Shown here one piece after another: positions 17,256-25,847 of a stretch of DNA of 64,000 nucleotides (within the stretch, counting starts at the first letter, position 1; each line of letters starts with the position of its first letter). Both the position numbers and the translations under genes were made by a program. The stretch comes from Streptomyces pinistramenti (lineage in GTDB: Bacteria > Actinomycetota > Actinomycetes > Streptomycetales > Streptomycetaceae). The notes under the pieces were generated by a model. That model was given only the letters and a program-made list of their open reading frames with translations, was not told the origin of the DNA and did not search any database. Location of the stretch: contig NZ_JAJCXB010000026.1 in assembly GCF_020564935.1 (NCBI RefSeq), positions 24,722-88,721 of the forward strand, written 5' to 3'.

Positions 17256-18199
17256 GCCGCGCCGTCGCCGATCCGCTCCAGCGCGTCCACCACGAGGTTC
17301 CAGAACCGCTCGTGATCGAGGGTGACCGCGACCTGCGTGGTGCAGTCGGCGGGGGCCGGAGCACGGAAGTCCGCGACGGTCATGCCGAGGGTCAGCCCGC
17401 CGCGCAGCTCGATGTCCACCGGCACCTTGCGCACGGTCATGACATCCGGGTCGATGACGTACGCGACCGCGCACGGGTCGTGCACCGGCGGGAACTCGAA
17501 GCCCTGGTTCTCCCGGTACGCCTCACGGAAGAAGTCCAGCAGCTCCAGCACGAAGGTGGCCGGCTTGGTGCCGACCGCGGCGATCTTCTCGGCGACCTCG
17601 GGGGTGGCCAGCGCCTGGTGCGTGAGGTCGAGGCCGACCATGGTGACCGGCCAGCGCTCGTTGAAGACGATGTGCGCGGCCTCGGGGTCGATGATGATGT
17701 TGAACTCGGCGACCGCGCTCCAGTTGCCCTCGTGGTAGCCGCCGCCCATCAGGACGACCTCACGGACCCGCTCGGCGATCCGCGGCTCCTTGCGTACGGC
17801 CATGGCGATGTTGGTCAGCCCGGCCGTCGGGACGATGGTGATCTCGCCCGGCTCGTGGGACATCACGGTGTCGATGATCAGGTCCACGGCGTGCCGGCGG
17901 TCCAGCTCGATGTCCGGTTCGGGCAGCTCGGGCCCGTCCAGGCCGGTCTCGCCGTGGATGTCGGGCGCCGTCTCGATGGCACGTACCAGGGGGCGCGGGC
18001 AGCCGGCCGCGAACGGCACACCGGTGATCCCGGCGATCCGGGCCACGGACAGCGCGTTGCGGGTCACCTTCTCCAGCGTCTGGTTCCCGACCACGGTCGT
18101 GACGGCGACCAGCTCGACGTCGGGGTTGCCGTGGGCCAGGAGCATGGCAATCGCGTCGTCGTGCCCCGGGTCGCAGTCGAGGATGATCTTTCTGGCCAA
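17252..18199 (-). CDS. Inosine/uridine-preferring nucleoside hydrolase
   Basis: The protein has 315 residues. DCDPGHDD at residues 8-15 binds the catalytic calcium, and further calcium and substrate residues are expected in EFNIIIDPEAA and HDPCAVAYV. The enzyme splits the N-glycosidic bond of ribonucleosides into base and ribose (Rih-type). The start is taken as TTG at 18199, because it gives the usual family N-terminus ARKIILDCDPGHDD directly and AGGGGC lies 8 nt upstream; no ATG or GTG is nearby. It is the first gene of an operon with the MFS transporter and divergent from a LacI repressor. Confidence 0.9.
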   Translation of the reverse strand: MARKIILDCDPGHDDAIAMLLAHGNPDVELVAVTTVVGNQTLEKVTRNALSVARIAGITGVPFAAGCPRPLVRAIETAPDIHGETGLDGPELPEPDIELDRRHAVDLIIDTVMSHEPGEITIVPTAGLTNIAMAVRKEPRIAERVREVVLMGGGYHEGNWSAVAEFNIIIDPEAAHIVFNERWPVTMVGLDLTHQALATPEVAEKIAAVGTKPATFVLELLDFFREAYRENQGFEFPPVHDPCAVAYVIDPDVMTVRKVPVDIELRGGLTLGMTVADFRAPAPADCTTQVAVTLDHERFWNLVVDALERIGDGAA

Positions 18200-18214
18200 C
18201 GGAAGAGCCCCTTT

Positions 18215-18240
18215 GCTCTGGTGCTTCGCTCTGATGCTTC
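18215..18240 (-). repeat. 13-nt tandem direct repeat in the nucleoside hydrolase leader
   Basis: Two adjacent copies, GCTCTGGTGCTTC and GCTCTGATGCTTC, differ at one base. They lie 16-41 nt upstream of the TTG start on the template for the leader mRNA. Confidence 0.6.
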
Positions 18241-18349
18241 CCGGGCGCGGGCCGGGCACCGGGCGCGGGCGCCGCCGCACCGGTGGCGGACGGCGCGGGC
18301 GCGAGGGGCGCCGCCGTCGGCCCCGGGCGTGGGCTCGGGACACTTCACG

Positions 18350-18494
18350 GGAAAACGTTCTCCGGAAACTTGACCCATGAACCAGCACCTTGTCAATGGC
18401 TCATATCCCATCCTTCGGGGCGATTTCCCGGCATCGCGGCGGTAGATGGTGCCATCGGGCCGGTCTTGGACACCGGTCGAGGACAACGTTTGCC
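18350..18494. promoter_or_regulatory. Two LacI-type operator candidates (GGxxAACGTTxxCC)
   Basis: GGAAAACGTTCTCC (18350-18363) and GGACAACGTTTGCC (18481-18494) share a centre AACGTT and outer GG/CC. LacI-family operators are typically pseudo-palindromes with a central CG. Both sites lie in the 369-nt gap between the divergent nucleoside hydrolase operon and the LacI gene, as expected for control of both. The assignment is inference. Confidence 0.5.
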
Positions 18495-18522
18495 GTACCC
18501 CGTACGGCGCGTATGCTCCCTC

Positions 18523-18538
18523 CGGCCCGTACGGGCCG
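18523..18538. repeat. 16-nt perfect palindrome upstream of the LacI gene
   Basis: CGGCCCGTACGGGCCG reads identically on both strands, 30 nt before the GTG of the regulator gene. It could be an operator or fold as a hairpin in the leader. Its meaning is unknown. Confidence 0.5.
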
Positions 18539-18568
18539 AACGCGTCGAATGAAGGGGGCCGGGAGACG

Positions 18569-19603
18569 GTGGCCGAAGTCACCCTCAAGGATGTCGCCCG
18601 CGCATCAGGCTGCTCCGTCGCCACGGTCTCCCGCGTCCTCGCGGGCACCCGCCCGGTCGGCGCCGAGACCGCCCGCGCCGTACGGGACGCGGCCGAGCGC
18701 CTGGGCTACCGGCCCAACCACGTCGCACGCGCCCTGCGCAGCCGCTCGACGGGCACCGTCGGCCTGGTCCTGCCGCAGATCACCAACCCGTTCTTCCCCG
18801 CCCTCGTCCGGGAGCTGGAGCACGCCCTGCACGCCGAGGGCCGGGCGCTGCTGCTCGCCGACTGCGACGACGACCCGGAGACGGAGGCCGCCAGAATCGG
18901 CGCCCTGCTGGACCGGCAGGTCGACGCGCTCCTGGTGGTGCCGGCCGACGAACGGCGCAGCCGGCCCGCGGTGGCCGCGGCGGCGGCCCGGGTGCCGCTG
19001 GTGCTGCTGGACCGCGGCTGCGGCGCGGGTGTCGCCGATTCGGTGGCCGTGGACAACGCCGCGGGCATGACGCTGGTCCTGGACCACCTGGCCGCGACGG
19101 GCCGCCGCAGGCCCTGCTTCGTCGGCGCGGCCGGGACGGCGTCGACGGCGGTCGAACGGCATGCGGCCTACGAGGCGGGGGTGCACGCCCTGGGTCCGGA
19201 TGCCGCGCGGCGGGCCGAACTGGGCGACTTCTCCGTGGAGTGGGGCCGGGCCGCCGTGGACCGGGTCTGGCCGTCCCGCCCCGACGCCCTGGTCTGTGCC
19301 AACGACCTCATCGCGGCCGGCGCGCTCCAGCAGTTGCGCCGGCTGGGCGCGGACGTCCCCGGCGAGGTCGCGGTCACCGGCTTCGACGACATCCCGCTGG
19401 CCGGACTCGCCGACCCGGCCCTGACCACGGTCCGCCAGCCGGTCGCCGAACTCGCCGCGGAGGCCGCCGGATTGCTCGTCCGCAGGCCGGCCGGAGCGGC
19501 CCCGGCAGCCCGCCGCGCGGTCCGCCTCGCGCCCCGGCTCGTCGTACGCGGATCCAGCGCACCGGACCCGGCGGCGGCCGGGCGGGCCGGGGTGCCCGCC
19601 TGA
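18569..19603 (+). CDS. LacI-family transcriptional regulator
   Basis: The protein has 344 residues. The N-terminal helix-turn-helix (TLKDVARASGCSVATVSRVL, about residues 5-24) and hinge helix region (HVARALRSRS) are followed by a periplasmic-binding-protein-like sugar or nucleoside sensor domain. That domain has VGLVLPQITNPFF and VAVTGFDDIPLAG. The start is GTG with GGGAG 4-5 nt upstream; an ATG at 18446 would give an implausible tail before the HTH. It is divergent from the nucleoside hydrolase/MFS operon and so probably its repressor, relieved by a nucleoside or ribose-type ligand (inference). Confidence 0.92.
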   Translation: MAEVTLKDVARASGCSVATVSRVLAGTRPVGAETARAVRDAAERLGYRPNHVARALRSRSTGTVGLVLPQITNPFFPALVRELEHALHAEGRALLLADCDDDPETEAARIGALLDRQVDALLVVPADERRSRPAVAAAAARVPLVLLDRGCGAGVADSVAVDNAAGMTLVLDHLAATGRRRPCFVGAAGTASTAVERHAAYEAGVHALGPDAARRAELGDFSVEWGRAAVDRVWPSRPDALVCANDLIAAGALQQLRRLGADVPGEVAVTGFDDIPLAGLADPALTTVRQPVAELAAEAAGLLVRRPAGAAPAARRAVRLAPRLVVRGSSAPDPAAAGRAGVPA

Positions 19604-19625
19604 CGGTCCGCCCCGCGCGCGGCAA

Positions 19626-19656
19626 CGGCCGTCACCACAGAACGTGGTGACGGCCG
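19626..19656. terminator. Perfect 13-bp hairpin terminator
   Basis: CGGCCGTCACCAC (19626-19638) pairs with GTGGTGACGGCCG (19644-19656) around the loop AGAAC. It separates the convergent LacI and small secreted protein genes. Confidence 0.85.
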
Positions 19657-19686
19657 CTGCCGTATGCGGCTACTGTCCGCCGGCTG

Positions 19687-19893
19687 CTACCACTTGCCTT
19701 CGAGGGAGCCGCCCTCACAACCCTGGAACCACACCGGGTTGCCGTCCCAGACAGCTGCGCCCTGGAGGCACTTGGCGTACTTGGCGCTGGCGCCGGACTC
19801 GTGGTCGTCGTCGTGAGCCATGGCGGTGCCGGCCCCACTCAGGATGATGGTGGCCGCGAGGGCGGTGGCCGAGATGACGGCGCGGATGCGCAT
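19687..19893 (-). CDS. Small secreted protein
   Basis: This 68-residue protein has a classic signal peptide: positively charged MRIR, a hydrophobic core and a likely cleavage after AMA. The mature part of about 43 residues starts HDDDHES and contains exactly two cysteines (CLQG and GCEG), so one disulfide is possible. The histidine/aspartate cluster at the mature N-terminus might bind a metal (inference). GAGGAG lies 4 nt before the ATG. I do not recognise the family. Confidence 0.75.
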   Translation of the reverse strand: MRIRAVISATALAATIILSGAGTAMAHDDDHESGASAKYAKCLQGAAVWDGNPVWFQGCEGGSLEGKW

Positions 19894-20014
19894 GGATACT
19901 CCTCATGGGTTCGCGGAGATACTGGCATGGACAGAGATCACCTTCGCGAACCACTTCAAAACGCACTCTACGCCGAACGTGTGAGCCGCCCCGTCACCGG
20001 CAATTGACGAATCG

Positions 20015-21562
20015 TCAGCGTCCGGTTGTCTCCTGCGCGGCCTCGGCCTGCACCCGCAGCAGCTTCTTGTCCGGCTTGCCGGCGTCGGTCAGCGGCAGCG
20101 CGTCGGCGAAGGTGACGTGCGCCGGTTCGTACATGGCACCGCGCTCGGCGCGCACCATGTCCCGCAGCTGCTGCGCGTCGACGCCGCTGCCCGGTACGGG
20201 GATCACGACGGCGTGCACCTGCTCCATCCGGTCCGCGTCCCGGACGCCGAAGACGGCGCTCTGCTGGACCTCCGGGTGCGTGTTGAGCAGGTCCTCCAGC
20301 TCGGTGGTGTACACGTGGCCGCCGACCACGACGATCATGTCCTTGATGCGGTCGACGATCGTCAAGTAGTTGTCGGCGTCGAGGAATCCGATGTCGCCGG
20401 TGTGCAGCCAGCCGTCCCGCAGGACCTCGGCGGTCAGCTCGGGCTGCTTCCAGTAGCCCTGCATGATCATTTCGGAGCGTACGCAGACCTCGCCGTGCTC
20501 GCCGGCCGGCAGGTCACGGCCCTGCTCGTCGCGGATGGCGACCTCGACCTCGGCCAGCACCTTGCCCGCCGAGCGCAGCCGGTCGGGCCGCTCCAGGTCG
20601 TGGTCCTCGGGCAGCAGGATGCTGATGCCGCCCGCCTCGTTCTGGCCGTAGCCCTGCATCAGGACCGGGCCGAAGGCGCGGATCGCGTCGGCGATCCGGG
20701 CGGGGGACGCCTGGCAGCCGCCGTAGGTCAGCCGGCGCAGGCTGCTGGTGTCGGTGTGCTGCGCGTCCGGGTGGTCCATCAGCTGGTAGAGCAGCGGGGG
20801 CAGCAGGAACAGGTCGGTGATCCGCTCGCGTTCGATGGCGGCGAGGGCGGCGGCCGGGTCGAAGTCGTCGAGCAGGACGAGGGTGCCACCGGCGTTCAGG
20901 GTGTTGTCGGCCATCATTCCGGCGGCGTGCGCGAGGGTGGTGCAGACCAGCTGGCGGGGCGGTTCGGCGTCCTCGGGCATGACGCCGCGGAACCAGCGGG
21001 CCTGGGCGAAGGTGCTGCAGATGCCCTTGGGGTGGCCGGTGGTGCCGCCGGTGTGGCGGATGGTGCAGATGTCGTCGGGCTGGGCGCTGCCGGCGAACGG
21101 CTCGGCGCTCTGCCCGGCGGCCAGTTCCAGCAGGTCGACGCCGGTCTTCGCGGGCCCGAGCACGAGGACGGCCGGAACCGGCGCCAACTCCGTTATCTCG
21201 ATGGCGCGTTCGGTGTAGCGCGGGTCGACTATCAGGGCCTGGGTCTCGACGTCGCGCACGATGGCGGCCTGGGACTCGGCGGAGAGCTTGTTGTAGAGAT
21301 GGTTGACCCGGCAGCCGATGAGATTGGCCGCGTAGCGCGCGGCGATGGTTTCCGGCGCGTTACCGCTCAGCAGGGTGACGGTCTGGCCGCGGTCCACGCC
21401 CTGGGCCCGCAGCGCCCGTGCCATCCGATGGACGAGGTCGCGCAGCTCGCCGGCGGTGACCCGACGGCCTTCGTGGACCAGTGTCTGACGCCCGGGATCG
21501 ACGGCGAGTGCGTCGAGGTTCTCCTCCACGTAGGTGCGGAAGGGCTGGGCAGCTGCTGGCAT
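20015..21562 (-). CDS. Acyl-CoA synthetase (AMP-dependent ligase, FadD-like)
   Basis: This 515-residue adenylate-forming enzyme has the P-loop TGGTTGHPKG (171-180), GYGQNEAGG and the hinge-region words GWLHTGDIGFLDADN and VDRIKDMI. It ends with a lysine in GKPDKKLL that completes the adenylation half-reaction. It activates a carboxylic acid with ATP and transfers it to CoA. The acid cannot be read from sequence; medium or long fatty acids and aryl acids are possible. AGGAGG lies 9 nt before the chosen ATG. A MarR-type operator lies just upstream, so expression is probably induced by the acid or its CoA ester. Confidence 0.9.
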   Translation of the reverse strand: MPAAAQPFRTYVEENLDALAVDPGRQTLVHEGRRVTAGELRDLVHRMARALRAQGVDRGQTVTLLSGNAPETIAARYAANLIGCRVNHLYNKLSAESQAAIVRDVETQALIVDPRYTERAIEITELAPVPAVLVLGPAKTGVDLLELAAGQSAEPFAGSAQPDDICTIRHTGGTTGHPKGICSTFAQARWFRGVMPEDAEPPRQLVCTTLAHAAGMMADNTLNAGGTLVLLDDFDPAAALAAIERERITDLFLLPPLLYQLMDHPDAQHTDTSSLRRLTYGGCQASPARIADAIRAFGPVLMQGYGQNEAGGISILLPEDHDLERPDRLRSAGKVLAEVEVAIRDEQGRDLPAGEHGEVCVRSEMIMQGYWKQPELTAEVLRDGWLHTGDIGFLDADNYLTIVDRIKDMIVVVGGHVYTTELEDLLNTHPEVQQSAVFGVRDADRMEQVHAVVIPVPGSGVDAQQLRDMVRAERGAMYEPAHVTFADALPLTDAGKPDKKLLRVQAEAAQETTGR

Positions 21563-21626
21563 GACGGGTTTCCTCCTGAGGCCGGGTGGCCCTGACCGGG
21601 CGGTCCGGTGAGTGGTATACAGATAT

Positions 21627-21647
21627 TTAGTTGCTAGAGGCAACTAA
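21627..21647. promoter_or_regulatory. MarR-type operator upstream of acyl-CoA synthetase
   Basis: TTAGTTGC and GCAACTAA are exact inverted arms with a 5-nt spacer TAGAG. The pattern TTGC-N-GCAA with flanking TAG/CTA is common for MarR-family regulators. It lies in an AT-rich stretch (GGTATACAGATATTTAG), about 65 nt upstream of the synthetase ATG, where the promoter should be. Confidence 0.6.
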
Positions 21648-21893
21648 TCTCAGAGTAACGGTTATGGATCAACAACTCCAATCCGATGGACCGGATCCGG
21701 ACGTTGTGCAGCCACCGCCGAACGGGCCCCGGACGGGCCGGATCCGGGGGTGCGGAGGGCTGTCCGCACCGGGCATGGCCGAGTCGGGCCGCGGGAGGGA
21801 TGATGGTGCGCAGCGGCAGCACGGCAGGAAAGGGCCGGTGTGGAGGAACGCCACGGCTGCCGGCGCGAGGGCGCCGGCGGAAGGAGTGCCTGG

Positions 21894-23984
21894 ATGGGTG
21901 CGACCGACGCGTTCCCCGACGGCGTGGGCCCCGTCGGGGCGGGCCCGTCCGACCACGGCGGCCTGCTGGACGCGCTGGGGGTGGCCGCCGTGATGCTCGA
22001 CGCGAACGGCCGGATCGCCCTGTGGAGCCCGCAGGCGGAGGAGCTGTTCGGCTGGAGCGCCGAGGAAGCACTCGGCAGACCGGCCGCCAGGCTCCTGGTG
22101 CCGCCGGACCGCCACGACCTCGTCCTGAATCTCTTCGCCCAGGTCATGGCCGGCGGTGAGACCTGGGCCGGGGTCTTTCCCGTACGGCACAAGGACGGCA
22201 CCACCAGGCTCGTTGAATTCCGCAACATGCGGCTCACGGACGAGCAGGGCCACGCCTACGCACTCGGCATCGCCACCGACCGGAGCGTGCTGCGCCAGGT
22301 CGAGCGGGATCTGGCGCTCTCCGTACGCCTGGTGGCCCAGTCGCCGATCGGCCTCGCGGTCCTGGACACCGACCTGCGCTACGTCATGGTCAACCCGGCC
22401 CTGGAGCGGATCAACGGCATGCCCGCCTCCGCTCACGTCGGCCGTGACGCACACGAAGCGCTCGGCTTCCTGGACACCGACACCATCACGGCCAGTATGC
22501 GCAAGGTGCTCGCCACAGGCACGCCGCGGCTCAACCAGTTCCTCGTCGGATACCCGCCCGACGACCCCGGCAGCGAGCACGCGTGGTCGGTGTCCCACTA
22601 CCGTCTGGAGGATCCGGGCGGCCGGGTGCTCGGCCTGGCGACGTCGGTCGTGGACGTCACCGAGCAGCACCGGGCCGCGTCCGAGGCGGCGCGGGCCCGC
22701 CGCCGGCTCGCCGTCATCGCCGACGCGTCGGCCACCGTCGGCACCACCCTCGACGTCGACCAGACCGCCCATGAACTGGCCGATGTCATCGTGCCCGAGC
22801 TGGCCGACCTCGCCGCGGTGGACGTACTCGACGCCGTCCTGGACGGCAGGCGCCAGGCCACGCCGGGCCCCGGAGACGCCGCCCGCTTCCGCGCGCTCGC
22901 GGTGGCCACCGCCTTCCCGACCGACGCCGTGCACGCCGCCGACCCGGCCGGACAGATCGCCTCCTACGAAGCCGACCGCGTGATCACCCGCTGTGTGACC
23001 ACCGGCCGGCCCGTCCTGATGGCGCGGGTACGGGACGAGGACCTGGAGCGGATCGCCGTCGACTCCCGGGGGGCCGCGCTGCTGGCGAAGGCCGGGCTCC
23101 GCTCCTACCTGGCGGTGCCGCTGACCGCCCGCGGCGAGGTGCTGGGCGCCCTCTCGCTCTACCGCGTCCGCAACGAGCTGCCGTTCGACGAGGACGACGT
23201 GGTGCTCGCCGTCGAGCTGTCCGCCCGCGCCGCCGTCGCCATCGACAACGCCCGCTCGTACCAGAGCGAACGCCGCACGGCGCTCACCCTCCAGCGTCAC
23301 CTGATGAGCCATCAGCCGCCGCAGCCGCCCGGCATGGAGATCGCCCACCGCTACCAGCCGGCCCGCGCCGCCGGCGAGATCGGCGGCGACTGGTTCGACG
23401 CCATTCCGGTGGCCGGCGACAAGACGGCCCTGGTCGTCGGCGACGTCATGGGCAGCGGCATCAACGCGGCCGCCACCATGGGGCAGTTGCGCACCACCAC
23501 CCGCGCGCTGGCCGATCTCGACCTCGAACCCGCCCAGCTCCTGCGGCATCTGGACCACATCGCCGCCGGGCTCGATCCGTCCTTCGCGACCTGCGTGTAC
23601 GCCGTCTTCGACCCCCGCCGCCAGGAGTGCCGTATCGCCAGCGCGGGACACCTGCCGCCCGTCGTCGTCCGGCCAGGCCGGCGGCCCGAGCTGCTCGACC
23701 TGCCGACCGGGGCCCCGCTCGGCGTCGGCGGCGTCCCGTTCGAGCAGACCGTCGTCGCCCTGCGCCCCGCCGACCAGTTGGTGCTCTACACCGACGGTCT
23801 GGTGGAAACCCGCGACGAATCGATCGACACCCGCCTGGACACCCTCGTCGACCTGCTCGCCATCCCCCGGGACGACCTGGAGGAGCTGTGCGACCACCTG
23901 CTGGGCGCCCTGCGGCAGCCGCACGACCACGACGACGTCGCCCTGCTCGTCGCCCGCGTCACCGAAGGCGACGCGATCCGGTAG
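21894..23984 (+). CDS. PAS-PAS-GAF-PP2C (SpoIIE-type) serine/threonine phosphatase
   Basis: The protein has 696 residues. Two PAS domains (about 10-125 and 135-255) are followed by a GAF domain (about 275-425) and a PP2C/SpoIIE phosphatase domain (about 460-696). Metal-binding residues are seen in GGDWFDAIPV (near residue 498) and GDVMGSG (near 516), with ASAGHLPPVV, LYTDGLVE and HDDVALLVARV further on. Such phosphatases dephosphorylate anti-sigma-factor antagonists (STAS proteins) in response to a signal sensed by PAS or GAF. The ATG at 21894 was chosen for the GGAAGGAG upstream. A STAS protein is encoded 6.4 kb away, but no direct link is shown. Confidence 0.93.
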   Translation: MGATDAFPDGVGPVGAGPSDHGGLLDALGVAAVMLDANGRIALWSPQAEELFGWSAEEALGRPAARLLVPPDRHDLVLNLFAQVMAGGETWAGVFPVRHKDGTTRLVEFRNMRLTDEQGHAYALGIATDRSVLRQVERDLALSVRLVAQSPIGLAVLDTDLRYVMVNPALERINGMPASAHVGRDAHEALGFLDTDTITASMRKVLATGTPRLNQFLVGYPPDDPGSEHAWSVSHYRLEDPGGRVLGLATSVVDVTEQHRAASEAARARRRLAVIADASATVGTTLDVDQTAHELADVIVPELADLAAVDVLDAVLDGRRQATPGPGDAARFRALAVATAFPTDAVHAADPAGQIASYEADRVITRCVTTGRPVLMARVRDEDLERIAVDSRGAALLAKAGLRSYLAVPLTARGEVLGALSLYRVRNELPFDEDDVVLAVELSARAAVAIDNARSYQSERRTALTLQRHLMSHQPPQPPGMEIAHRYQPARAAGEIGGDWFDAIPVAGDKTALVVGDVMGSGINAAATMGQLRTTTRALADLDLEPAQLLRHLDHIAAGLDPSFATCVYAVFDPRRQECRIASAGHLPPVVVRPGRRPELLDLPTGAPLGVGGVPFEQTVVALRPADQLVLYTDGLVETRDESIDTRLDTLVDLLAIPRDDLEELCDHLLGALRQPHDHDDVALLVARVTEGDAIR

Positions 23985-24078
23985 CCCGCCGCCCGGTGTG
24001 CGCCTCGCCTCCCTGTCGCGGGGTTTCGCTGCCCGCCACCTGGAGATGCGCAGGTGCACGGCAGCGTACGGAGGCGAC

Positions 24079-25161
24079 ATGGCTGAGGAAGAGGCACGCG
24101 GGACACCCGCCACCCACGACGAGGAAGAACCGGCCGGAATACCGCGCCCGCGCCCCGCGGGCGGCACACCGGGGCCCGCCCGCCGGGCCCTGCTCGCGGC
24201 CACCGCGGCGACCGGCATCGGCCTGCTCGCCGGCTGTGGCGGGTCCGGGGGCCGCGCCGACCCGGCACCCGGAGCGGAGCCACCGCGCGGCACGGGCCGG
24301 CCGTCGCCCGCCCCGCCGGGCACCGCCCCGGCACCGGGGAAGTCCGGACATCCCGGCAGGAAACGTCCCGAACTTCCGCGTGGCGGACGGGAATTGTTCC
24401 CCCGCTACCGGCTCGTGGGCTTCTGCGGGCTGCCCGGTGCCGCGGCGCTCGGCAGGCTCGGGACCGGAGATCCGGGCGAACGGGCCGACGAGATCGAGAA
24501 GCAGGCCCGCGCGTATACCGCGGGCCGTGAGGCCATGCCCGTACTCGAACTCCTCACGGTGGTCGCGACCGCGGCGCCGGGGCCGGACGGCCGGTACCGC
24601 TCGCGGACGCCCGACGCGACGATCCGCCGCTTCCACCGGATCGCGGGGGAGCACCGGGCGCTGCTGCTGCTCAACATCCAGCCGGGCCGCGCCCGCGTTC
24701 TGGACGAGGTCAAGGCGCTGCGTCCCTGGCTGCTCCACCCCGACGTGGGGGTCGCGCTCGACCCGGAATGGGAGATGGGGCCCGGCGAGGTGCCGGGCGA
24801 CCGTTTCGGCCATACCAGCGGGCGCGAACTGACCGGTGTGGCCGACTACTTGTCCGGCCTGGTCGCCGCGCACGATCTGCCGCAGAAGCCGCTCGTCTTC
24901 CACCAGGTGGCCGCGTCCGTCCTGCACGAGGAGGCCGCGCTGCGGCGCCGGCCCGGTGTCGCCCTGATCAAGAGCGCGGACGGGATCGGCTCACCGGACC
25001 TGAAACGGGACACCTGGCGGCGGCTCGTCGGCGGCCTCCCCGCCGGCGTCCACACCGGCTTCAAGCTCTTCTACGAGGAGGACGCCGAGGGCAGCCGCCT
25101 GATGACCCCCGATGAGGTGCTGGCCCTGCGGCCGCGGCCGGAGTACGTGATGTACGAGTGA
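24079..25161 (+). CDS. Secreted lipoprotein with twin-arginine-like signal
   Basis: This 360-residue protein has a cytoplasmic-looking N-terminus of about 34 residues. ARRALLAATAATGIGLLAGC follows, combining a double arginine (35-36), a hydrophobic core and a lipobox cysteine (Cys53). A Pro-rich spacer leads to a globular domain of about 250 residues starting RYRLVGFCGLPG. Its pattern of VLELLTVV, LLLLNIQPG and VGVALDPEW looks like a TIM-barrel or glycosidase-type fold, but I cannot name the family. ACGGAGGCGAC precedes the ATG. Probable export by the Tat route followed by lipid anchoring is inference. Confidence 0.75.
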   Translation: MAEEEARGTPATHDEEEPAGIPRPRPAGGTPGPARRALLAATAATGIGLLAGCGGSGGRADPAPGAEPPRGTGRPSPAPPGTAPAPGKSGHPGRKRPELPRGGRELFPRYRLVGFCGLPGAAALGRLGTGDPGERADEIEKQARAYTAGREAMPVLELLTVVATAAPGPDGRYRSRTPDATIRRFHRIAGEHRALLLLNIQPGRARVLDEVKALRPWLLHPDVGVALDPEWEMGPGEVPGDRFGHTSGRELTGVADYLSGLVAAHDLPQKPLVFHQVAASVLHEEAALRRRPGVALIKSADGIGSPDLKRDTWRRLVGGLPAGVHTGFKLFYEEDAEGSRLMTPDEVLALRPRPEYVMYE

Positions 25162-25162
25162 G

Positions 25163-25186
25163 GCGCGGCGGCGGACCCGGCCGCGC
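25163..25186. terminator. Short GC hairpin between convergent genes
   Basis: GCGCGGC (25163-25169) pairs with GCCGCGC (25180-25186), 7 bp, in the 25-nt gap between the lipoprotein and MarR genes. The stem is weak. Confidence 0.35.
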
Positions 25187-25765
25187 TCACGGGTGCGGTG
25201 TGCCGCCGACGTCCCCGTGCGTCTCGCCGGGGGAGCGGTCCGCATCGACCGGGGCCGCGTCGGGCCAGCCGAGCGGGTAGGGGTCGGACGCCGCGCCGGG
25301 GGCGGGGGGTTCGTCACCGGCCGCGGTGAAGGCGCCCAGTGCATCGACGAGCGCGGCGCGCTGTTCGGGAGCCAGCCGGCCGACGATGCCGGCGATCTCC
25401 CTGCGGCGGCGGGCGGTGACCTCTTCGACGATGCGACGGCCCTGGCCGGTCAGCCCCAGCCGGGTCTCGCGGCGGTCACCGGGGTTGACCTGCCGGTCGG
25501 CGAACCCGGCGGTGATCAGCCGGTCGACCATGCGCATCGCGGTGGACGGATTGACCCCCAGCCAGTCGGCGACCTCGACGAGCTTGGCCGTGCCGTGGCT
25601 GGACAGCGCGACCAGCAGCCGGAACTGCGCGAGCGTCACCCGGCCCTCCACCGCGGCCAGCGAACGGGCGGAGACCGCGACCAGGACGCGGGAGGCGGTC
25701 AGCACCGCGCGGGTCACGGCCTCGACATCGTCGTGCTGCCCGGCGGGAGGTGTGGGTGCGTCCAT
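25187..25765 (-). CDS. MarR-family transcriptional regulator
   Basis: This 192-residue protein has a winged helix with the words VTLAQFRLLVALSSHG, VADWLGVNPSTAMRMVDRL and the wing NPGDRRETRLGLT, all typical of MarR. About 35 C-terminal residues are Pro/Asp-rich and probably disordered. It stands alone, upstream of the ABC operon on the same strand but separated from it by a terminator. It could be the regulator that reads the MarR-type operator at the acyl-CoA synthetase 4 kb away (speculation). Confidence 0.9.
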   Translation of the reverse strand: MDAPTPPAGQHDDVEAVTRAVLTASRVLVAVSARSLAAVEGRVTLAQFRLLVALSSHGTAKLVEVADWLGVNPSTAMRMVDRLITAGFADRQVNPGDRRETRLGLTGQGRRIVEEVTARRRREIAGIVGRLAPEQRAALVDALGAFTAAGDEPPAPGAASDPYPLGWPDAAPVDADRSPGETHGDVGGTPHP

Positions 25766-25798
25766 GCCCCCTTTCTATCCCGGTGCGGCCCGCCTCGC

Positions 25799-25838
25799 CG
25801 GGCCGGGGTCGGCAGGGGCTGCGGCCGGCCCCGGCCCG
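25799..25838 (-). terminator. Terminator of the ABC importer operon
   Basis: CGGGCCGGGG (25799-25808) and CCCCGGCCCG (25829-25838) are perfect 10-bp arms, 10 nt beyond the stop codon of the last permease gene on the minus strand. Confidence 0.65.
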
Positions 25839-25847
25839 GAGGGGCCG

